In this document: positions 26,085-33,881 of the stretch, in pieces | Layout: every line of letters starts with the position of its first letter | Numbering within the stretch: the first letter of the stretch is position 1 | Source of the DNA: Pseudosulfitobacter sp. DSM 107133 | Lineage (GTDB): Bacteria; Pseudomonadota; Alphaproteobacteria; Rhodobacterales; Rhodobacteraceae | Direction: 5' to 3' | DNA length: 64,000 bases | Assembly (NCBI RefSeq): GCF_022788695.1 | Contig: NZ_CP085155.1 | Location: 124,001 to 188,000, forward strand | The notes under the pieces: model-generated | What the model was told of the DNA's origin: nothing | Seen by the model: the letters and a program-made list of their open reading frames with translations, nothing else | Database searches by the model: none | Position numbers and translations under genes: made by a program

Positions 26085-27422
26085 ATGAGCGCGGATGATC
26101 CATTTGGCCTTGAAAACGACGCCGGACGCACCCGCATCAGGCCGGTTCGCAGAAACGCCGGTACTGCCGCGCCCCCTCAGGCTCCGGCTTCCAGCGCCCC
26201 TGTGCGGACGAGCCGTGCAAGCGACAATCCCCTGCTCAATGCTTTTGCGGCGCTGATCGGCCTTGCACCGGAACTGGAGCGTGCGACCGCACCGGAAAAC
26301 CCCGATATCCTGCGCACGCGTCTGCATGATACGCTGACCCAATCGCGTGATGCCGCTGTCTCGGCCGGGGTGCCCCTGTCGCGGGCGGATCAGGGGGCAT
26401 GGTTCGTGGCCGCCTTGCTGGATGACATTGCGCTTAATACGCCGTGGGGTGGTAATTCGGGATGGCCGCGTATGCCGCTCTTGGTTGCCATGTACGGCAA
26501 TGTCGACGCCGGAGAGCGGTTCTATGATCTGGCCGAGGATCTGATCCGTTTTCCCGAGCGTGATCCCGAACTGCTGGAACTGGTCTTTTTGTGCCTCTCG
26601 CTGGGCTTTCGCGGCAAATACCGGCGCGATGGCGGGCAGGGCGAGGCCGCGATTGCCCGTCTGCGCGGTCAGATGAGCCGCCTGTTGCGCGACCGTGATG
26701 CGGCCAAGGCGCCCTTGGCCCCCCATTGGAAAGGGGTCGAAGCCGCCGATGAAAAGAAACGCTTCATTGTCCCGCTTTGGTCCATCGCGCTGTTGGCACT
26801 GGCCCTGGTCACCGTCATTTATGTGGGGCTGGGCATCAAGCTGTCCAATCGCGGAGAGCAGCTTTATACACTTGCAGGCGTCCTGCCGCCGCCCGTCCGC
26901 GCCGAAATCTACCGACCCGTGATTGAAACCGCAGAGACGCCGTTGCTGACAGCCGAACCCTTTGTCTTTGAACTGTTGCCATTGTTTGCCGCCGCAGTAC
27001 CCGAAGGCAAGGGTGCGGCGTTGACCGGACGGGAAGATGTCTCGATAGCCGTGATCGTGGTTCAGTCCACAACACCCGAAGTTTTCCGTTCCGCAAAAGC
27101 AGACCTGAACCCGGAATACACCGCCTTGATTGAAAGCATCGCGGGCGTGATTGTCGAAAACGCCGAATTCATCGGCTCGGTGCGGGTTGTGGGGCATACG
27201 GACAGCATTCAGGTCCGCACATCAAACCCGTTCCGCTCAAATCAGGGATTGAGCGAAGCGCGCGCCGCGACCATCGTGGAAATCCTTGTTGCGGCCGGTG
27301 TGCCTGCGGAATTGGTCACATCCGAAGGCAAGGCCGCGACGGACCCCATTGCCGACAACGGCACGCGCGAGGGCCGGGCGCGCAACCGCAGGGTGGAAAT
27401 CATCGTGCAAAAGAAAGTCTGA
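26085..27422 (+). CDS. tssL: T6SS membrane protein TssL (DotU domain with OmpA peptidoglycan-binding tail)
   Basis: The cytoplasmic DotU domain (about 45-220) has LDDIALNTPWGGNSGWPRMP and the FFYDLAEDL-like GERFYDLAEDLIRFPE. One transmembrane helix (about 228-250) follows. The periplasmic OmpA-type domain (about 325-445) shows VGHTDSIQVR, NQGLSEARAATI and the Arg pair NRRVEIIV that binds peptidoglycan, making this the extended TssL class. ATG 26085 is preceded by AGGTGA at 5 bases. An in-frame start at 25938 would fall inside tssK. Confidence 0.95.
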   Translation: MSADDPFGLENDAGRTRIRPVRRNAGTAAPPQAPASSAPVRTSRASDNPLLNAFAALIGLAPELERATAPENPDILRTRLHDTLTQSRDAAVSAGVPLSRADQGAWFVAALLDDIALNTPWGGNSGWPRMPLLVAMYGNVDAGERFYDLAEDLIRFPERDPELLELVFLCLSLGFRGKYRRDGGQGEAAIARLRGQMSRLLRDRDAAKAPLAPHWKGVEAADEKKRFIVPLWSIALLALALVTVIYVGLGIKLSNRGEQLYTLAGVLPPPVRAEIYRPVIETAETPLLTAEPFVFELLPLFAAAVPEGKGAALTGREDVSIAVIVVQSTTPEVFRSAKADLNPEYTALIESIAGVIVENAEFIGSVRVVGHTDSIQVRTSNPFRSNQGLSEARAATIVEILVAAGVPAELVTSEGKAATDPIADNGTREGRARNRRVEIIVQKKV

Positions 27423-27425
27423 TCC

Positions 27426-30400
27426 ATGGGTGTGTTGAAGAAAATCCTGGGCTTCCTGTTCTCGCGGATTTTGTGGACGCTGATCGGCATTGCGGTCCTG
27501 TGTACGTTGATCTGGTTCTATGGACCTCTGATCAGCGTCGGCAACTCCGCCCCGCTTGCGGGTGATCTGACGCGTATCGTGGTGATCGGTGTTATCATCA
27601 TCTTGTGGCTGGTCTCGATGCTGTTGCGCCAGATGCGGGCGGCGCGGGCCAACCGCGCCTTTGTGGCCGAATTGGCCGCACCCGTCCCGGATGATGTCAG
27701 CCGTCCTGGCGACGAAAACCTTGCCGAGGTTCAGGCCAAGTTCCAGGGGATCATGGAGCAAATGAAACGCTCCAAGATCGGGGGCCGCAAGTTCCTGCGC
27801 GATATGCCGTGGTATGTGATCATCGGTCCGCCGGGCACGGGCAAGACGACTGCGCTGCGCCAGTCCGGTCTGCATTTCCCGATTGATCTGTCCGATGATC
27901 TGAAAGGCATCGGCGGGACTCGCAACTGTGACTGGTTCTTTACCGAAGATGCCGTTTTGATTGATACCGCAGGCCGCTATGTCCAGCAACAAAGCGACCC
28001 GGATGTGGATTCTGCCGAATGGAAGGGCTTTATTGACCTGCTGGTCAAACATCGCGGCAGACGGGCGCTGAATGGTGTCATCCTGACGCTGTCGGTGCAG
28101 GAACTGGCGGGCGACGATGCGGCGATCCGTGAGCACGGGCGCGAAATCCGCAAGCGTCTGGCGGAACTGCGCGAGGAGACGGGGCTGAAACTGCCGGTCT
28201 ACCTGATGATCACCAAAACCGATCTGGTGCCCGGATTTGAAAGCTTTTTCGGTGACCTGAACGCCGAGGAGCGCGAGCAGGTCTGGGGGGCGACTCTTGG
28301 CACGGCTGATCGTGTCGATGTTGTGACCGTCGAGCGCGAGATGCGCGTTCTGCAAGAGGCGCTTGAAGAACGCCTGCCTGCCCGTATTGCCGAGGATCTG
28401 TCGCTGGAAGCGCGCGCCGAGGTGTTCCGCTTTCCCAGCCAGCTGGATCAATTCACCAGACCGCTCAAGGTGCTGATCGAGGCGGTGTTCGGTGAGAGCC
28501 GTTATGAAGACAGCCCGTGGATGCGCGGGGTCTACTTCACCTCTGCCACACAGGAAGGTTCTCCGATTGACCGGATGGTCGCGGGAATTTCCAGCGCGTT
28601 GGGCCTGACGGCCCCGATGCCCCAGCGCCGCGCGCACGGCAACACACGCAGCTTCTTCTTGCGCGGGATGCTGACCGATCTGATCTTTCCCGAAGCCGGA
28701 TTGGGCCAGTTCGATCCACGGGCAGAGGAACGGCGGCGCTGGATCTGGCGTGGCACGCTGGCCGGCGCAACGCTTGTCACGGCTGTCCTTGCGACGGTCT
28801 TCCTGTTTTCTTTCCTGCGCTACAACGGCGCATTGGGCGAGCAGGAACGCCAGTTGACCAATCTGTCTGCACGCCTTGCCAATGTGGCAGCGCGGCAGGC
28901 ACCGACGGACCCGCTTGATCTGAACCTTGCGCTGGATGCCGCGAACGAGACCGTCAACGCCCGCGCGCTGGTGGCGGCAAGTCCGCTGACGCTTCTTGGA
29001 CCCTCTGCCGAGCCGGAACTGGCGCAGATCCAGACGATTGCCTACGATCAGACCCTGCGCAACATTCTGGAGCCGCGCATGGTCGCACTGCTTGAGGCGA
29101 CGATGTGGCGTCATTCGCGCGACCCTGAATTCCTGTTGGGAGCGCTCAAGTCGTATCAGATGCTGACCGGCCAGGCACCCTATGATGCGGCGTTCCTGGG
29201 TCAGTGGTGGCAGGTTGTGTTGCCCGAGTTTGCGCCGATTGATCCCTTTCCCACCGAGGAATCGCTGGATCACCAGCTGGCTGCACTCAGCCGGATCGCC
29301 GGAGAGGAAGACAAGATTGCAGCCGACCCGGCGCTTGTTTCCGTCGCACTGGAAAGCATTTGTGCCATCCCGCTGGCCATCCGCGCCTATCGCACGCTGC
29401 GCTCGGACCCGGCTGTTGCGGGTCTTGATGAATGGATACCCGCGGAAAAAACCGGCCCCAACGGCGCGCGCGTCCTGACACGTCTATCCGAAAAAACACT
29501 GCGCGTGGGCCTGCCGGGTGCCTTTACCTATGACGGGTTCCATCAGGTGATCTTGCCGCTTGTGCCCGAGGTTGCAGCCCAGGCCACGCTGGACAGGGCG
29601 GTATTTGCAGGGGGCTGTGCCGAAAGCTCTGATGCCTCAGCAGAGACGCTGGAGGCGGATATTCTGAAACTTTACTACGACGATTACATCAGTCAGTGGG
29701 ACGGGTTCCTGCGCGATGTGCGGCTGACGCCGATCGGGGATCTCGTCCAGGCACGGCAGAATCTCAAGGATCTGGCTTCGGCTGATTCCGCGCTGAAAAG
29801 ATTGCTGGAGTCGGTGGTCTACGAGACCCATCTGGCCCGCGTGATCGAAGAAGGTGAGGGCAGTGGCGCAGCCGAAAAAGGCGCGCTCAAGGCCGCCTCT
29901 AAGCTGGGAAAGCTGGGCAAACTGTTCAAAACAGGTGCCAAAATTGCCCGTACCAGCGCGAAAGACGGGCCGCCCCCGGTGCCGCCGGGTCAAACGGTCT
30001 CGGATCATTTCGCGCCCATTCGTGCGACTGTGGAAGAGGTCGACGGGCAACCGCCAACTCTTAATGACGCGGTCGCCGCATTGGTCGCGCTGTCCAACGA
30101 ATTGCAAACCGTCGCGGCCAGCCCCGATCCGCAGTCCGCCCTTCTGGCGCGCGGCGGCTTGCCGCAACTGACCGGGGCCATTGCCAACGAGGCCGCGATC
30201 CTGCCCGATCCCATCGATGCATGGATTGCGGGCATTGCTGGCGATACCATCAGTGTGACGCGCGAGGCTGTGATTGCACAGCTGAACGCCCGCTGGCGCG
30301 CCGATGTTCTGCCGTTTTGCAGTTCTGCCACCGCGGGGCGCTATCCGTTCGATCAATCCAGTTCCATCGACGTCAACACATTCGATTTTGCGCGGCTCTT

Positions 30401-30965
30401 TGGCGGGGGCGGGCTGATCGACCGCTTTATCGCGGATCATTTGCAGCCCTACATTGACAATTCCGTGCGGCCCTGGAAGTGGCGCTCGGATTTCGGGCTT
30501 GATGCCGACTTGCTGATCCCATTCGAGAATGCCCGCGCGATGCGCGATGCCTTGTTTCCGGGTGGGGCAGGGCCGGTCATTGCCTTCTCGCTGGAACCGA
30601 CCGACCTGTCGGCCAACGCAAGCCGCGTCACGCTGAATGTGGACGGGCAGCAGCTGGCCTATTTCAACGCGGCGGCGCGGCCGGCCTCGATGACATGGCC
30701 CGGACCCGACGGCACCAATATGATCACGCTCAGCTTCGCGCCCGTCAACGGGACGTCCGAGCTGGTAACGTCGCAGACCGGCAGCTGGGCCATTTTGCGG
30801 CTGATACGCTCGGGCCGCCTTTCGGCCACGGCACTGCCCGAAGCGTTTGATCTGCGGCTTTCAGCTGGTGGCTATTCGGCCAACTTCAATCTGCGCGCAA
30901 ACTCGGTCGAGAACCCTTTTGATCTGAAGATGTTTTCGGGTTTTACCTGTCCGCGCGGGTTCTGA
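27426..30965 (+). CDS. tssM: T6SS membrane protein TssM (IcmF family)
   Basis: This is a full-length 1179-residue IcmF protein: two N-terminal transmembrane helices (about 15-35, 43-65), then a GTPase-like domain with Walker A GPPGTGKTTALRQ (about 137) and VLIDTAGRYV (about 179). A third helix lies near 445-465, and the large periplasmic domain ends with DVLPFCSSATAGRYPFD and the IcmF C-terminal beta domain. TssM spans the periplasm and contacts TssJ. It starts 3 bases after tssL and is followed by tagF at 6 bases. Confidence 0.96.
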   Translation: MGVLKKILGFLFSRILWTLIGIAVLCTLIWFYGPLISVGNSAPLAGDLTRIVVIGVIIILWLVSMLLRQMRAARANRAFVAELAAPVPDDVSRPGDENLAEVQAKFQGIMEQMKRSKIGGRKFLRDMPWYVIIGPPGTGKTTALRQSGLHFPIDLSDDLKGIGGTRNCDWFFTEDAVLIDTAGRYVQQQSDPDVDSAEWKGFIDLLVKHRGRRALNGVILTLSVQELAGDDAAIREHGREIRKRLAELREETGLKLPVYLMITKTDLVPGFESFFGDLNAEEREQVWGATLGTADRVDVVTVEREMRVLQEALEERLPARIAEDLSLEARAEVFRFPSQLDQFTRPLKVLIEAVFGESRYEDSPWMRGVYFTSATQEGSPIDRMVAGISSALGLTAPMPQRRAHGNTRSFFLRGMLTDLIFPEAGLGQFDPRAEERRRWIWRGTLAGATLVTAVLATVFLFSFLRYNGALGEQERQLTNLSARLANVAARQAPTDPLDLNLALDAANETVNARALVAASPLTLLGPSAEPELAQIQTIAYDQTLRNILEPRMVALLEATMWRHSRDPEFLLGALKSYQMLTGQAPYDAAFLGQWWQVVLPEFAPIDPFPTEESLDHQLAALSRIAGEEDKIAADPALVSVALESICAIPLAIRAYRTLRSDPAVAGLDEWIPAEKTGPNGARVLTRLSEKTLRVGLPGAFTYDGFHQVILPLVPEVAAQATLDRAVFAGGCAESSDASAETLEADILKLYYDDYISQWDGFLRDVRLTPIGDLVQARQNLKDLASADSALKRLLESVVYETHLARVIEEGEGSGAAEKGALKAASKLGKLGKLFKTGAKIARTSAKDGPPPVPPGQTVSDHFAPIRATVEEVDGQPPTLNDAVAALVALSNELQTVAASPDPQSALLARGGLPQLTGAIANEAAILPDPIDAWIAGIAGDTISVTREAVIAQLNARWRADVLPFCSSATAGRYPFDQSSSIDVNTFDFARLFGGGGLIDRFIADHLQPYIDNSVRPWKWRSDFGLDADLLIPFENARAMRDALFPGGAGPVIAFSLEPTDLSANASRVTLNVDGQQLAYFNAAARPASMTWPGPDGTNMITLSFAPVNGTSELVTSQTGSWAILRLIRSGRLSATALPEAFDLRLSAGGYSANFNLRANSVENPFDLKMFSGFTCPRGF

Positions 30966-30971
30966 AACCAG

Positions 30972-31460
30972 ATGGGCACCGGATTTTTTGGCAAACTGCC
31001 CGCCGCTGGGGATTTCGTGGCCCGCAACCTGCCAAGCGGCCTGCGCCCCGTGCTGGACAAGTGGCTGACAGCGCAGATCGTGCCGCTGACCAGCCGCGCG
31101 CAGGGCTGGCCACAGGGCGGTTTGCGTTGTGTGATCACATTGAACGATGCGACCTGGGTGCTTCTGATCGAACCCAGTGCGGACAGCGTCGGGCGGTGCT
31201 ATCCGCTGGTGGCTTGTGCTGCGTCAAATGGCACCGATCTGCAAGGTGCAGACCGTTGGGCGGATACGGTTGGCCCCCTCTTGCTGCGTGGCAGCGAAGG
31301 GGCGCTGGATGCCGAGACACTTGCACAGGATCTGGTCCGGATCGAGGGGCCGGCAAACGCATCTTCATCGCTCATCGCGCCGCTGATCTGGTGGCAAGGC
31401 GTGCCGCCGGATAGGCCCGCGCAACTTCTGCCCAGGCTCAGTCAGCTTAGTTCTGGTTGA
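30972..31460 (+). CDS. tagF: T6SS regulator TagF (DUF2094)
   Basis: The 162-residue protein has the TagF pattern GFFGKLPAAGDFVARNLP, FLDKWL-like VLDKWLTAQI, and DSVGRCYPLVAC near residue 70-80. TagF represses T6SS posttranslationally in Pseudomonas and Agrobacterium. It is the last gene of the core operon and overlaps the convergent vgrG by 14 bases. Confidence 0.92.
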   Translation: MGTGFFGKLPAAGDFVARNLPSGLRPVLDKWLTAQIVPLTSRAQGWPQGGLRCVITLNDATWVLLIEPSADSVGRCYPLVACAASNGTDLQGADRWADTVGPLLLRGSEGALDAETLAQDLVRIEGPANASSSLIAPLIWWQGVPPDRPAQLLPRLSQLSSG

Positions 31461-33789
31461 TCTTGCTGCCTTTCAGGGTCATGTCCCCACTGGCTTTGGC
31501 GACGATCTTGCCCTTGCCGGTGATGGAAATGTCCTTGCCTTCCAGCACGATGGTTCCGTCCTTTTTCATCTGAATACTTGCTTTGCCACAGGTGAATGTG
31601 ATGCTGTCGGCCGCCGTGACCTGCAGGTTCTTGCCGACATCCACAGTCTTGTCCTCACCAACGGATGTGCTCATATTCTTGCCCACATTCGTAGTGCTGT
31701 CCTCGGCCACTGCAAACGTGTGGTTGGCCCCCACGTTAACGGATTGATCTGCCCCGATGGTGACAGATTGGCCCGCCCCGATACTCCACGAATCCGAAAT
31801 GGCGATCTCGTGGCTTTGCGAGGCACCCACGGTCATCTGTCGAACGGCCCCGACGCTGTTGATCTGTGCCGCTCCGACGGTGCGTGTCTCTGCCGCGCCG
31901 ACGGTGTCCACGCGCGCCACACTCACGGTGATCGTCTGGTTGGCGCCTACAGATTGTGTGTGATTTGCGCCGATTGTTTCAGTCGAGTTTGCACCAATAC
32001 CAATGGTTTCGTTTGCGCCCACGGTCAAGGAGCGGTCAACGCCGACGGTTTCCGTGTCATTGTTACCAATGCTGACGGTCCGGTTCACCCCGACGTCAGT
32101 CGTCTTGTTGTTGCCGACCGTTTCATCGCGGTTGACGCCGATGTCTTGTGTGGCGTTGTTCACAACTTCTTCGGCAAAATCGTTTCCGATGTGGCGGGTT
32201 TCGTTGTTCTTGACCAGTTCATTGTGGTCTTTCTCGGCCTGGAAATACACCTCTTCAGACCCTTTCAGATCTTCGAAACGCAACTCGTTCCAACCACCGC
32301 CGCCCAATGAGGATTCCGATTTCCATCCCGACTGCGTGGCATTTCCGGGCAATTCATAGGGCGGCATCTGCTCGGCATTGTAGACGCGTCCGGTGATGAT
32401 CGGGCGATCGGGATCGCCGTCAAGGAAATCAACAATCACCTCCTGGCCGATGCGCGGAATCTGGATGAACCCAAAGCCTGCCCCCGCCCATGCCGAGCTG
32501 ACCCTGATCCAGCAAGTCGAGGTTTCGTCACCGGCGCCCAAACGGTCCCAAAAGAAGTGCACCTTCACGCGCGAATATTGATCGGTATAGATTTCTTCGC
32601 CCGCCGGTCCAACAACACGGGCGGTCTGGGGCCCGCGCATCACCGGTTTTGGTGTTCTGCGGGCCGGTCTGAACGCGCTGTCTTCGGGGACAAGTTCCAG
32701 CGTGGTCAGCACGCCTTCTTCCCTGTCAAAATCCGTGCCGGCCGAATACTGCCCGTCCAGCACATCATAGGCCACGGAAACAACAAGATATTCGCGGTTC
32801 TCCTCATCGCGCGGATGATCTTCCAGCGTCAGCAGATGGCCCGACCAAAAGCCCGCCGCAGTGCTGCGCGCGACCATTTGCCGGCGACGCGCGCGGTCTT
32901 CGTCGATGCGCACGACGGCCACACCGCTGCCGGCACCGGCATCCATGAAATGCCCCGGATAGCTGTAGCGCTCACGCGTGTCGCCGGTGTGAGCTTCGGG
33001 CTGAATGCTCTTGGACAGAAGATCGGCTGACGGGGCCTCGAAGTTGTAGTCCGTCAGCGTATGTGTCGCTGTGGCAATCGTGTCGTGGCGGCGAAACCGC
33101 GTTACAACACCAACGCCATCGGTTGTTGCGATGTCGTTGGGTTCAAAGCGGATCGTGCCATCGACGCTGCCGGGCTTGCACGCCTTGACATCATCGGTGA
33201 TGACCAAAGTGTGCTTGTCCTCCTCGAACTCGAAGAAATAGAACGCGCCTTCGTGCTCCAGCAGCCGCTGCACGAAATCAAGGTCAGTCTCGCCGTATTG
33301 GACACAGTATTCGCGCACGTCCAGTGCGGTGCCCTGAACATCGAACCGGTAGTCGCTGACGCCATGTTCATCCAGAATTTTGCTGACGATATCCTTGACG
33401 GACATGTCCTGAAATATCCGGTTGTCAGTCGATTTTGACAAAAGCCAAAGGGCAGGGCGCAGGGTCAGCCGATAGTCGAACATGTCCGAGTCGTCATTGC
33501 CCTCAAAGCGGAACTGATCGACCATCCCATGAAAAAAGCGTGGCGCGCCCTCATCCAGTAAATGTGTTGGCAGTGCCACGGTAATCATCTCGCCCAGCAG
33601 GTCTTCGGCCTTAATGTTGGGATCGAAACTTTGTGCGAGAACGTCAAATTCAAAGCAGGCGCTGACATGATCCCTCCCCTTCAATTGCGCAAACAAAAGC
33701 GCTTCTACGACCTCGCCATTGCGCAGGGTTTCAGGTGGTAGGGGGGTCACCATATGGGCAATGCGCGGTGTTCTGGTCTTTGGTGCCAT
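31447..33789 (-). CDS. vgrG: T6SS spike protein VgrG (TssI) with long octapeptide-repeat spike
   Basis: The 780-residue VgrG has gp27-like N-terminal domains (about 30-370; YCVQYGETDLDFVQRLLEHEGAFYFFEFE), a gp5-like OB fold (about 390-490; VGPAGEEIYTDQYSRVKVHFFWDR and QIPRIGQEVIVDFLDGDPDRP) and an unusually regular tail of VGxNxT-type octads (about 530-715) that would build a needle. The last 65 residues end KASGDMTLKGSKINQN. No toxin domain is appended, so it is a structural spike that must carry cargo through PAAR-like proteins. GGAG lies 7 bases upstream of the ATG on the minus strand. It is convergent with tagF. Confidence 0.96.
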   Translation of the reverse strand: MAPKTRTPRIAHMVTPLPPETLRNGEVVEALLFAQLKGRDHVSACFEFDVLAQSFDPNIKAEDLLGEMITVALPTHLLDEGAPRFFHGMVDQFRFEGNDDSDMFDYRLTLRPALWLLSKSTDNRIFQDMSVKDIVSKILDEHGVSDYRFDVQGTALDVREYCVQYGETDLDFVQRLLEHEGAFYFFEFEEDKHTLVITDDVKACKPGSVDGTIRFEPNDIATTDGVGVVTRFRRHDTIATATHTLTDYNFEAPSADLLSKSIQPEAHTGDTRERYSYPGHFMDAGAGSGVAVVRIDEDRARRRQMVARSTAAGFWSGHLLTLEDHPRDEENREYLVVSVAYDVLDGQYSAGTDFDREEGVLTTLELVPEDSAFRPARRTPKPVMRGPQTARVVGPAGEEIYTDQYSRVKVHFFWDRLGAGDETSTCWIRVSSAWAGAGFGFIQIPRIGQEVIVDFLDGDPDRPIITGRVYNAEQMPPYELPGNATQSGWKSESSLGGGGWNELRFEDLKGSEEVYFQAEKDHNELVKNNETRHIGNDFAEEVVNNATQDIGVNRDETVGNNKTTDVGVNRTVSIGNNDTETVGVDRSLTVGANETIGIGANSTETIGANHTQSVGANQTITVSVARVDTVGAAETRTVGAAQINSVGAVRQMTVGASQSHEIAISDSWSIGAGQSVTIGADQSVNVGANHTFAVAEDSTTNVGKNMSTSVGEDKTVDVGKNLQVTAADSITFTCGKASIQMKKDGTIVLEGKDISITGKGKIVAKASGDMTLKGSKINQN
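31625..32205 (-). repeat. in-frame repeat tract encoding the VgrG beta-helix needle
   Basis: Roughly 20 degenerate 24-base units encode eight-residue repeats of the form V/I-G-x-N/A-x-T/S-x-T (for example VGANETIG, IGANSTET, VGANHTQS). The repeats are coding and keep frame throughout. Copy-number variation would change needle length in three-dimensional steps without breaking the gene. Confidence 0.75.
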
Positions 33790-33881
33790 TCTAAGCTCCT
33801 TCAGGCAGAGCGGATTCCAAAATCTCTTTAAATATGGGCCTTAGTATACTGTGTTTTTGCCGCATTGGGTGGAAAAATCCG

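Noticed and set aside
31625..32205. tandem repeat that could suggest a CRISPR or satellite array
   Set aside because: Repeats are in frame, degenerate, without unique spacers and encode the VgrG needle.
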